This document shows, piece after piece, positions 53,201 through 62,723 of a DNA stretch of 64,000 nt. Each line of letters begins with the position of its first letter. Within the stretch, counting starts at the first letter, position 1. The notes beneath the pieces were generated by a model that was not told where the DNA came from, made no database searches, and saw only the letters and a list, made by a program, of their open reading frames with translations. The DNA is from Diplodia intermedia. Lineage: Eukaryota; Ascomycota; Dothideomycetes; Botryosphaeriales; Botryosphaeriaceae. The stretch covers positions 62,001 through 126,000 of the forward strand of contig JAKEKT010000030.1 in the NCBI GenBank assembly GCA_021495925.1, written 5' to 3'. Made by a program: the position numbers and the translations under genes.

Positions 53201-54427
53201 CCAGCCAGCCACCCGCCGGTGCGTGTTGGGGTGCGAGCTTGCCGAAGTCGCTGCGCCGATGAGGCAGCGGGGGGCTCGTGCTGCTGCTGCGGCAACCCTC
53301 GCCGGTTGACGTCGGGCACGCCTGGGGTGCTGCGCGCAAGGCCGACGGTGGCGCAGGCCGGCCGCCGGCGCGGTTGCTGGGCCGCCGCGTCGCTCGCGAT
53401 GCGGGTGCCGTGGGAGGAGGCTGGGCAGAGTCAGTCGGTCTCAGCGCCAGCGCGGGGGGGGCCAGTGGACGTGGGAAAGCAGAGAAGAAAAAAGTGCGCG
53501 TTGCGCACGCCCACCGAGCATCCCGGACGCTTGGCTGTGACAAGCCAATCTTCTGCGGGGTATGTCGCAAACGCTGTAAAAAGCCGCATCGTCACCCGCC
53601 GCGCGCGATGGGGACCATGGGGGCCGCCGTCGGACCAGATGTCCCTCTTCTGCTTCACGATCCCGCCGGCGGACGCGGCCGTTGCGGCGCGGCACAGAGG
53701 CTGGGCTACCGGCGGCTGCTGTTCTGGGTAGGAGCGCCTATCTGCTGGATCGCACGACGCGCCGCGAGATGCGCTCCTGAGATGGGCCACAGACGAAGCC
53801 GCACGGCCGCAGATAATGGTGCAGCTGCAGGTCCCCAGCGCGCCCAGCCCGCAAATCCACTGCGGCGGAATCCTCGCGCGACACGGCCGCAAACGAGCCA
53901 TCCTTGCAGCGCCGCCGGCCTGGCGGTCAGCGGCCATCCCAACGCGCATCTGGGGTTGCTGGGCTCTCAGGTGTGCAGCAGCCAGTCGCCAGGCCGGCGG
54001 GGGCCCTCGCCGTCGGCAGTGGGCAGCCGGAGGGCGGGTAGAGATAGCGGAGGGCGCGCACGCGATATCGTCGTCAAAGACAAAATAGTGATTGGCTGGG
54101 CGCGTGCCTGGCCGGGCGGTGGCTCGAGAGTGGACTGGATCGGTGTCGAGGCCTGGGCATGGATTATGCTGCGTGGAGCCTTGGGATGCGCGCGCCGTGG
54201 GCACTGCCCGTGTGGGCGCGACGCGGCGACAGGGCAGGAAACCCTGACGCCGCTCGCGCAGCCTTTAAAACATCCGGGCCGCCGCTCTCACCACGATCAC
54301 AACCTCAACCCTTTTCCCTCAATCCCTCTCCACCGTGTAGACAGGCCCCAAGCCGTCGCCGCTCACCCAAATCCACATCCCTCACCAACCGCTTGCCCAC
54401 GCGCCAGCTCCCCACACATCAGTCACC
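50248..54427. other. 4.2-kb gene-poor GC-rich interval
   Basis: No frame here looks like a conserved protein; the longest (53,278-54,468 plus strand, 396 codons) is Arg/Gly/Pro/Ala-biased and runs into the glutamine synthetase leader. The left end is the upstream region of the minus-strand gene at 49,621. The right end (about 53,700-54,427) is the glutamine synthetase promoter. The middle (51,600-53,300) is CpG-rich unique sequence that is not RIPed. A non-coding transcript or a fast-evolving gene cannot be excluded. Confidence 0.45.
54262..54335 (+). promoter_or_regulatory. core promoter of glutamine synthetase
   Basis: A TATA-like ctttaaaac lies about 165 bp before the ATG. It is followed by a pyrimidine-rich stretch (ctcaacccttttccctcaat, 54,303-54,322) of the kind at which fungal transcripts often start. 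Upstream, GATA-type motifs occur at 53,170 (cgataag), about 53,739 (ctatct), 53,812 (agataa) and 54,044 (agatag). They are possible sites for AreA/NIT2 nitrogen regulators; this is inference from motif only. Confidence 0.35.
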
Positions 54428-55989
54428 ATGGTACGTCCGCCGCCTGCCTTTGTCTGGATGCCGCCTGATTCTAACCAAGCCCGCAGTCGGAATCAACAAT
54501 TGTCTCCAACACCGCCAACGTAAGCCGCAACTGTTCGCGCGCTGAAGTTGCGCACCCGCTAATATCCAGCACAGCTTGAGAAGTACCTCAAGTTGCCCCA
54601 GAAGGGCACCGTCATTGCCGAGTACGTCTGGATTGACGGCTCCAACGGCGTCCGCTCCAAGTGCAGGGTGAGTCACTCTCCGATTCTGCCCTCTCCCGCT
54701 CGGCCAAACGTGCCGGGCGCCAACGCCTGCGGTGCGACGCCTGCGCTGCCCGCTGGTGTTGTGCCGTCCTTATCGCTGCGGTGCTGCCCGATAAGAGGGC
54801 GGCGCCACTCTCCCGCCGACCCGCGCCTTGCTGGAGTCGCAAGGATCGCGTGGGATCGTGCGCCCACACCCCACCATCTCGATCGTGTCGCGCCCGGGAA
54901 TTTGCGCTGATCATCCCTCCGCCCGCAGACTCTCAAGTCGAAGCCTTCCAAGGTCGAGGAGCTTCCCGAATGGAACTTTGACGGCTCGTCGACGGGCCAG
55001 GCCCCTGGCGACAACTCTGATGTCTACCTCCGCCCCGTCGCCTTCTACCCCGATCCCTTCCGCCTTGGCGACAACGTCCTCGTCATGTGCGAGACCTGGG
55101 GCGCCGACGGCAAGCCTAACCCCTACAACTACCGCCACGATGCCGCCATCGTGATGGAGGCGCACAAGTCGCAGAACTTCTGGTTCGGTCTCGAGCAGGA
55201 GTACACCCTGCTCGACCAGGCTGGCTGGCCCTACGGCTGGCCCAAGGGTGGTTACCCCGGCCCCCAGGGCCCGTACTACTGTGGTGTCGGTACCGGCAAG
55301 GTCTTCTGCCGCGACATCGTCGAGGCTCACTACAAGGCCTGCTTGTATGCCGAGATCAACATCTCCGGCACCAACGCCGAGGTCATGCCGGCTCAGTGGG
55401 AGTACCAGGTCGGCCCCTGCCTGGGCATCTCCAGTACGTAACAAATCCCCGAAGCCACCCCCTTCCGTCACTAACGTGTCTACTAGTGGGCGACGAGCTC
55501 TGGATGTCTAGGTTCATCCTCCACCGCGTTGCTGAGGAGTTCGGCGCTGTGGTCACCTTCGCGCCCAAGCCCATCCCCGGTGACTGGAACGGCGCCGGTC
55601 TTCACACCAACGTCTCGACCGACGATATCCGTGCCGAGGGTGGCATGAAGCACATCGAGGCTGCCATGGAGAAGCTTGCGCTTAGGCAAAAGGAGCACAT
55701 GGCCGTCTACGGTGAGGGCAACCAGGCCCGCATGACCGGCAAGCACGAGACGGCGTCGTATGACAAGTTCTCGTGGGGTGTCGCCAACCGTGGCTCCTCG
55801 GTCCGTGTTCCTCGTTCCGTCGCGGCCGAGGGCAAGGGCTACTTCGAGGACCGCCGTCCTGCCTCGAATGCCGACCCGTACCAGGTCACTGGTATCATGG
55901 TCGAGACGCTCTGCGGCAAGGTCGATGGTGCCGACGTTGCGGGCAAGGCCCAAGAGACCGCCGAGATGGAGGCCAAGGCGGAAGTGTAA
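54428..55989 (+). CDS. glnA: glutamine synthetase
   Basis: Cytosolic enzyme joining ammonia to glutamate with ATP, the entry point of nitrogen assimilation. Five exons: 54428-54430 (only the ATG), 54487-54519, 54575-54667, 54929-55433 and 55487-55989, all with GT-AG introns of 56, 55, 261 and 53 bp. They join to 378 residues. Eukaryotic GSII landmarks: LEKYLKLPQKG near residue 13, WNFDGSSTGQ at 58-67, metal-binding Glu132 and Glu134 in FGLEQEYTL, then NISGTNAEVMPAQWE. These are followed by the ammonia/glutamate and ATP region MTGKHETASYDKFSWGVANRG, and GYFEDRRPASNADPY near the end. Start chosen because ATG in caccATGg joins in phase to SESTIVSNTAN, matching fungal N-termini. Codon use is GC-rich, and nothing is broken. 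Confidence 0.97.
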
Positions 55990-57067
55990 TTGCTACACGC
56001 CACTTGACAAAGCGTTCTTTGCGTACGGAGTTTGTAGACGGACAACGTTTGGGTTTGGGCATTTCTATTATTGAATATTGGCGAGTAGGAGAGAGGGACA
56101 TTACGCCCGGTACCTATCCGGACATGTGGAAGAGGAAAAAAACACCCTAGATGCTGTGGCCATACCCCCGCAGCCTTCATCGGACTACCCCAAGGAACAT
56201 TACCACCTCGTAATGCTTGCTTATATGCTTGCACACAAGCTTCAACACACGATTCCCCCATTACGCAGTAAAACTCGTAGATCTCAGGATTGCGAGAATG
56301 AAGATTTTCTATTACCCGTTCAAAATTCGCGCGTCTTTCTGCATTACACATTGCACGACTGCTGGTTCCTGTGTGACATCACCACACGGGAGGGACCGAT
56401 CATTTCTTGGTGTGCGTGACATTTTGCTCGCATGCACCCGAGACGCGCATATCGATTTGCCAATCGGAATTTGCGAGGGGAGGGGGATGTGATCGTCAAG
56501 GACACTTCTTACGTCAGAGCGGCACCACCCACCCGCCCCCCCTCCCCACCCGACTTGTTGTTCATGCCGTTGTGCCGTGATGCACTACTCACCCCACGTT
56601 TTTACTTTAGCGAATGCATGGATGATTCAACGATCAGCAAGACGTCAACAACGGCTTCCCACGGACGGTGCCTGTTCCGACTTTAGTTCACCATTTTTTT
56701 TTTCTTCCCCCCGGCCACACAATACATACGCAACCACGCCCGCCCTCTTCGCCTCTCTCGGGGCGACGGGGACGCGGGGGACGCGGGGGACGTACTAACT
56801 ACCACTACTGCACACTGTTACTACTGTGCATACGTATGTACCCTAGTACCAGAGTAGACGAGTTTAGCTTCTAGCTTCCGTTTTCTCTTGATTAGCACGG
56901 CCGCTCTGATTGATGCGATCTGACCCGCTCGCTCGCCCGCTCACTCGGTTGGCCGGTCGGCCGGTTGGCCGGCCGGTCGGGTCTGGGGGATGCGATGCGG
57001 GGGTTGGGTGCGGTGCGGAGCGGATAAGACGGAGGCTGGGGACTGGGGGAGGGTGGCTGGGGGTGTT

Positions 57068-57121
<54 letters not shown>

Positions 57122-58812
57122 GTAGCTGAATGTTAGTTACTCTCGCTTTTTCGTTTGTTTATTTGGTCTTTCCTTTTTTTTCTTTCGTGTGTGGGTGAAG
57201 GGGGTCGGTCGGTTTTCTCTCATCGTCATCCTACTGGCTTCGGTACCTGGTTGGGCGGCGGGTGGACTACGTGCGTTCGTCGTCGTAGTGCTGATGGTGA
57301 TGGATTTGAGTTGTTCTTTTCTCTGCGGCTGATGTAAGGCGGGGGGAGACGGGAGGGGCGGGAAGTGTGAGGGTCTGGACTGAGCTCTTTCCAGCGCGCG
57401 CGCGTTGTGTTTGTTTGTGTGGGCGAGGTCTTGATCTTGATGTCCACCTGCATGTGCTGCTCCTCCTCGATTATTTTTCCCCCATCATCCTTATCTCCCC
57501 CCTCTCTATTCGTTACCATCGTCAAGCCTCCGCTCACTAACTACCTCTGTCGGAAATTCCTTACGGAGACTTCGTTTCTTGTGGCTGATTGCTGTCGCCC
57601 AGGAAGAAGTTTAATACAGTGGGTAGCAGGAAAATTGAGTCCTCTGACGTGAACAATTGGAGTACCTAGATGCCTAAACTTAGATGTAGAGTTTCGAGAT
57701 TGTAACAATACGATCCAGCTAAGGTGTCAACTGCCCGCATACGTACCAAGTAGATAGCGCCAAGGGCGGCTGGAGAACCATTCAGCACCTAAGAACGACA
57801 GAAACCAAACGAATCTGCTGTGCACCGCGAAGGGAAGCGAGACACGGCTCGTAAGCCGGACATCTCCGGCGGGGTTATGTGTGTGCGTGTGCATGTGGTT
57901 TAGATTGCAAGCCGTCCTCATCTAGTGAGGCGTGGTTACCAGGGTTCGTGATGATAGATAACGAGAGGCACGCGCATTATTGCGGCGCAGGGCACATGCT
58001 CAAGCGAGAGGCGGCAAAAGATAACGCATTTTTTTCTGATGAGAGATTCCAAGAGGTAATTGATGCATTCATCTATGTATGTGCAATGTGCAAACTCGAA
58101 AACGTAAAAAGTTTATGGCACGAGTGGGCAGATTGCATCGCGTGGGTGGAGCCCCTCGCCATGGACCTTTCCGTCTAGTAATCGTTGCCGAGAGGTGCTT
58201 TCTGCGCCGCTGTGTGATTAGAAAAAGAAAAGAGCTCTGCTCCTGTATCGCTGTTCTAGCGTTCAATGCTCTTCGTTCATCTGTACTGTAGCAGATAACC
58301 GGATGCTGGTTGTGCATCATGGGGTCGTATGTGCTTTGCTTCCCTTCTCTTCTGATATATGCATTCGTCCGGCCCTGAATCATGCGTCCGCCGACGCATG
58401 TCGAACACGGCTGGAAAGGGTAAAAGGCTCATGAGACGGACGCCCGTAGGGAGCGAGATTGTGCACTCTGAGAATGCGAGTGCAGAACCAACAACCTGTG
58501 GGGTTGCTGCGAGGTCTGTACCGGTCTGTAACAAGCATTGCTCACAGCTGACGTGCAAGCTTGTTGAGCCAGAGTTCACTCACGATCCGATCTGCCGAGA
58601 ATGGCAGGCGACTATCCTCAATCATTCCACGAGACGCACGGAACGGGGTCCAAGCGTTGAATTTTGGTTCGGTGATACCGTGCGTTAACGTGGTTGACGT
58701 GCGTCATCGAGCAAACGACACTGACAGCCGTTCCGCCGCGTGGTGTGCGCCACCATCTCGAAATGCTCTCCAATCGTTTGCGTCTACTGCTTTTCGCCGC
58801 GAGGAGGCCCGT
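55990..58812. other. 2.8-kb intergenic region with simple repeats
   Basis: It contains the glutamine synthetase 3' region (to roughly 56,150), GGCC/CGGTTGG-type short repeats near 56,940-56,990, a long GT microsatellite and T-rich or CT-rich patches. No frame looks like a conserved protein and no tRNA was recognised. The right end is the downstream region of the minus-strand membrane protein gene. Confidence 0.5.
57069..57120. repeat. (GT)26 microsatellite
   Basis: Uninterrupted GT dinucleotide run of 52 bp, ending in ttgtagctg. TG is intact, which shows that the RIP machinery has not acted on this side of the boundary. Confidence 0.97.
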
Positions 58813-59601
58813 TCAGCGCTGGGTTCCGCCTTGATGCTGACCATCGTGCCTGAGCAGGTTTCCCGTCGAGTTGTTCGGACCGCCAGCATCGCCGCCGTCA
58901 CGACTGGGTGGTCCCGTCAACGCCTCTTGGTAGTCCGGCGGCTTGTTTCCTTGCGTGTCGCGCGACAGCGTGCGCATCGGGATTGTCAAGCCGGCTTCGC
59001 TCTGCCAGCCCGCCGCGGGTGGCGGTGGCATCGGCGGCATCGCCACCACGGGCGCAGCACCTGCAGGTGCATAGTGTCCGCCGAAAGGTGCAGTGTATGC
59101 CGGCTGCGGCGGTCCGCCCGGCGGCTGGTGGTACGGCGGAGGCGCCTCGCCGCGCTCGTTGAGGCCTTCTTCCGGTGTGCGAGGTCCTCCGCCGCCCATC
59201 ATCCAACGGCCGTTCCCGTAGGGCCAGCGCGAGTTCTGCTGCGCAGCGGGGCCGTTGATGTCCTGCGCCAGCGCGAACTGGCCGTTGTTGCGCATCATGG
59301 CCTTTCTGCGCTTCTTGCGGCGGTGCAGGAGGAGGAGCGCGACGACGAGGAGGATGACGGCGATGGCGATGAAGAGGAAGTAGAGGTTGAGCATGCCGTT
59401 GGCGCTCAGCGACGAGTCCCCCGTGTTGTCATCGGTGCCGTCATCGCCGGGGCTGGGGTTTGTGCCCTGGGCGTGCGTAGCGGGCGCGAAGAGGAGCGAT
59501 AGGGCGAGGAGCGTGGTTTTCGAGGTTGAAAGCTGGTACAGCGGGTTGGCGCTGCTGCTGAACCGGCAGCAGCTCGGTGGGCGAGGTGTGTCGGCGTTCA
59601 T
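58813..59601 (-). CDS. single-pass membrane protein with PPxY motifs
   Basis: 262 residues in one exon. Residues 28-45 form a hydrophobic stretch ending ATHAQ, like a signal peptide. Residues 46-68 are Gly/Asp/Ser/Thr-rich and probably outside the cell. Residues 70-92 are a clear transmembrane helix followed by HRRKKRRK, a basic stop-transfer placing the rest in the cytosol (type I topology). The long tail is Pro/Gly-rich with two PPxY motifs, PPPY at 154-157 and PPDY at 221-224. PPxY motifs are known to bind WW domains of Rsp5/Nedd4-type ubiquitin ligases, so regulated ubiquitination or a role in protein sorting is plausible but inferred. The family is not recognised. It is divergent from tfb5 across a 0.9-kb spacer. 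Confidence 0.82.
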   Translation of the reverse strand: MNADTPRPPSCCRFSSSANPLYQLSTSKTTLLALSLLFAPATHAQGTNPSPGDDGTDDNTGDSSLSANGMLNLYFLFIAIAVILLVVALLLLHRRKKRRKAMMRNNGQFALAQDINGPAAQQNSRWPYGNGRWMMGGGGPRTPEEGLNERGEAPPPYHQPPGGPPQPAYTAPFGGHYAPAGAAPVVAMPPMPPPPAAGWQSEAGLTIPMRTLSRDTQGNKPPDYQEALTGPPSRDGGDAGGPNNSTGNLLRHDGQHQGGTQR

Positions 59602-60515
59602 TGTGTCATCGCAGCTGGGGTGGCGCTAGTGGATTGGTATCGCCGAGATGCTTCAATTGCGTAGGGAAGGGCGCGTCGAGGCGGATGCTAGGTGATGCGG
59701 AAAATGGGTGGTTTATGGAGAGGATGACTGGGCAGCCGCAGTGATAAAGGTGAGACAAGGCGACCCAGATAGATGGCGGATCGCTGCGGAAGGCAAGGGA
59801 AGTTCCTGGGTGCCTGTGTCTGGTCCCAAAGAAGGATGTGGCTCACGGCGCGCTGGTCAGTCGGCTCACATCAGAGCTCGCGGCGTCGGCAGCGGAATGG
59901 GCGCAGGGCGCGCATTTTATTTGAGATTCCGCGAACTTGTGACGCGGCTGGGGGATTTGGATTTGGATCGTCGGTTTGCAGGTTTTGCTGGCTGGGATAT
60001 GGAGAGATTGCGCAGGGCAGCACATGCTCACCGCGCGTCGTCCTTTGACGCAATTGCCGTGGCTGAGGTGCGCAATCATGGCGTGCACCTGCCTGCGGCC
60101 GGGCCTGCCTGCCGTGTGTTTGCCTGGGCCTTCTGTGAGATCAGCGCCGCGTTAAGCTTACCGTAAGCCCTGCAACACCGCCGGTACCTGTGCACATCGC
60201 TTTCCAGACTTTGCACGGTAGGGTTGACCGAAACACCAACGTCGCCCGTTCCACAGCCAGGTCCCGACTGCAGAGCAGCGTGCACGATAAGCCGGCCTGG
60301 ACAAAGCCGTCGCGTGAGACGTCGCCTTCCCTTGTTGGCCTCCCCTGCGCGCCCGCGAAACCGCCGCCTGCAGCTGCCGTCAGGTACCCACACTTTCTCC
60401 TCTCGCTCCGCATCCTCTCCGATCTTGCCCCTACGCGGCCCGCGGGACAGTCCGCAGCTTTGCAGCCTCTCCCGTCGACTTTAGCCTGTTCTCCCAGCCG
60501 GTCGCTCTGCCCACC
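59602..60515. promoter_or_regulatory. divergent promoter region
   Basis: 0.9-kb spacer between the minus-strand membrane protein gene and the plus-strand tfb5 gene. A 152-codon frame at 59,708-60,166 has no recognisable features and is not called. A CT-rich stretch just before 60,516 fits a fungal transcription start region. Confidence 0.4.
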
Positions 60516-60861
60516 ATGCCTAGAGCTCTGAGAGGTGAGCAAGATGCCCCTGTGTCGGGGCTATCATTCATCCAACCTTGAATGGCGCGGTGCTCATGTG
60601 CAGGCTCAAAGGCATCCTCGTCCAGTGCGATGAATCGATCAAGACCATTATCGTCAAGATCGATTCCGAGCTGAACGACTTTATCATCGAAGACCTCGAC
60701 GACGAGACGCTCGTCATCAAGGCCGAGAAGCTCCGCGAGCTGAAGCGGAGGCTGAATGAGGTACGCGTGCTGGCGGTGACGGCTTGGTTTTCATTGCTGA
60801 TGGGTTGTAGGTGTTGAAAGACGCTGTGGGAATGCCTCCGGAGGCTGCGAACATCGACTAA
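60516..60861 (+). CDS. tfb5: TFIIH subunit Tfb5 (TTDA/p8)
   Basis: Smallest subunit of the general transcription and DNA-repair factor TFIIH. It stabilises the complex by pairing with Tfb2/p52 and is needed for nucleotide excision repair. Three exons, 60516-60534, 60612-60760 and 60811-60861, give 72 residues, the usual family size. The N-terminus MPRALRGILVQCDESIK and the core IIEDLDDETLVIK are the family hallmarks. The intron 1 acceptor was placed at ctcaaag/GC (60,611), not at the stronger-looking gtgcag 8 nt earlier, because only the later site keeps the conserved RGxLVxCD frame. It converges with the GFA-family gene; the stops are about 220 bp apart. Confidence 0.93.
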
Positions 60862-61082
60862 GGGACTCACCCCAATGTGCAGCGTACGTAGGAGAATGAG
60901 GGAAGCAAAAAGCTGCACCCAATAGCACTTCATTGCACGTGTCCAGCATCTAAATCGGGAAATTTGAGGGATAGAAAGCTAAAACGAAGGAATCCTCACT
61001 GGCCCAAATCTAACCACCATGCAACACCTAGCTTGTTCTCTCTTCCCCACTACGCCTCGAGCATACGCAAGCAAATCCAAGC

Positions 61083-61557
61083 CTAACTCAACCCAGCCTC
61101 GTTCTGCTGAGCTCCCGGCGTCTCGGGCACCCAGTTCGCACGGTGCTTGACATACAGCTCGGCCTTCGGCTTGGCCTTGTTGAGCGCGTCGTAGTCGTCA
61201 AGGACGCCGGCCTTGACGATCCTCGCGCCTGCGAACGCCGCGCCCTCGCGAAACAGGGTGGTTCCGCAATCTCCGCAGAAGTGGCTGGTGATGGTGTTGC
61301 CGCTGTCACCGGTCTTGCTGATGGTCTTGGGAGTGCCTTGGGTGACCTTGAAGCCGTCTTCGGGCACAACGAAGTTGGTGCTGTAGGCGCTTCCGCTGAT
61401 CTTGCGGCAGTCGAGGCAGTGGCAGGTAGCCTAGATAGGGGTATGAGCAGGCATTTTCTCAGCGGCTGTATCAAGGTCATTCGCAACAAACCTGGCCAAC
61501 TGGCTCGCCCGAGTACGAGATCTTGATGTTTCCGCAGAAGCAGCTTCCGGTAACCAT
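61083..61557 (-). CDS. GFA-domain (DUF636) zinc-binding protein
   Basis: Member of the glutathione-dependent formaldehyde-activating enzyme/centromere protein V family; family members bind zinc, and several act on glutathione-formaldehyde adducts or are of unknown use. Two exons, 61492-61557 and 61083-61430 (61-bp intron), give 137 residues. The zinc ligands are all present: Cys6 and Cys8 in SCFCG, Cys25, Cys27 and Cys30 in CHCLDC, Cys74 and Cys77 in FCGDCG. Start chosen at MVTGSCFCG, the standard beginning of the family. The fold is complete, about the usual 120-140 residues. The specific substrate cannot be told from sequence. Confidence 0.9.
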
Positions 61558-62723
61558 GGTTGCGGATCGATGAAAAGCTTGGGTGCTAATAAGATGGTAT
61601 TTGAGATTGTGTGCCGAAGTAGCAGCATCGGTTCTTTATACGTGGTCGGACACCCCCACCTTTTTGGAATCCTGCCTGCAGGCGGCGGCGTGGCGGGGCT
61701 CGTGCGGAATCAGACCGCCCCTAATCACTACATCGTCAGCTCAGGTGCCTACAAGGCTTGGAATCGCTAGCTGGTCATGCAATCGGCATGTTCCGCACGC
61801 CGCTGGTCACGATGATTTCGGACGTGGTTGGAGGCGGCCGAGGCTAACAGCGAAATGCGGGGAACACGGCGTTGGATACGAAACCTCATCGCCAGAGCAC
61901 GTAGGAATGGAACAATTCCTTCCGGATCAGACATTGCTGACGCTCTCTTGATGATCGAGGCTAGCATTCATAAGCAATGGCTGTGCAGAGACTGGGTTGG
62001 TGCCCTTCCGTTTATGGCAGGCAGATGGTCGGAAAGATGGCCAATCAAGGTTTGGCAGCCCGTATGGTTGTCATCTCAACCGCCATAGGATGCCTGACCA
62101 ACAACACTTGAGGCATGATCATTCAGCAACCGCATGAACTGCGCACAGAACCCTGTGGATTCAGAAGAATTGACCCTGCCTAGACCTGTCCTGGCAGAGA
62201 GATACCATCCTGCTAGCGTAGGGCGTCGGGGTCTACGTTTGGGTGTCTTTGCACAGCTCTAAAACGCACTGATAAAGTAGGAGATCTGCTTCAATTGCAA
62301 AGGGGGAAGAGCCTCGTAGCCTTCGCCAGAAGGCAAAGATGATTTTTTCGGGATCGGCATGTTGGATGAGCGTGCTGGTGTTGGTTGTTGGATTGTGGGG
62401 TTCGAGTGGCTTCCATAGTAAGCAATTCATCGAGGTGCAGGTGAGGCCGGACGCGTCGCACGCGAGCAGACACGCGACAGCAGAGCCTGTACATACTGGC
62501 AATGAGAAAATGCGGCAGAGCCCGACACTTTTGTAGAGGGGCGCGCGCTCCGCCCAGACTTCGACCCTACCCGAACGAGGCTCGCGGGGCGGGCTGTGAT
62601 TGGCTCCGCTAGCGAAACTCGCGTCCAAGCGTCAGCACACACGCTCGACAACTTCAGATCATTTATCGCGGAGCTCGACACCACCTGCAGCGAACTTCGA
62701 CAATCCCACCACCAACAGACACC
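61558..62723. promoter_or_regulatory. divergent promoter region, GFA gene / RACK1 gene
   Basis: 1.2-kb spacer. The last 60 bp before 62,724 are CA/CT-rich (cgacaatcccaccaccaaca), like the leader of a highly expressed fungal gene. No frame in the spacer looks conserved. Confidence 0.4.

Noticed and set aside
53278..54468. 396-codon plus-strand frame ending in the glutamine synthetase start
   Set aside because: Composition follows the local GC bias, there are no motifs, and it runs through the promoter and first exon of a well-supported gene.
54911..55471. minus-strand frames opposite glutamine synthetase exons
   Set aside because: Antisense shadows caused by strong GC3 bias in the real exons.
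56900..57140. GT and GGCC repeats as a telomeric or subtelomeric tract
   Set aside because: No TTAGGG repeats; it is an ordinary dinucleotide microsatellite plus short GC-rich repeats.
59708..60166. 152-codon plus-strand frame between two divergent genes
   Set aside because: No conserved features; sits in a promoter region and lacks any clear splice or family context.
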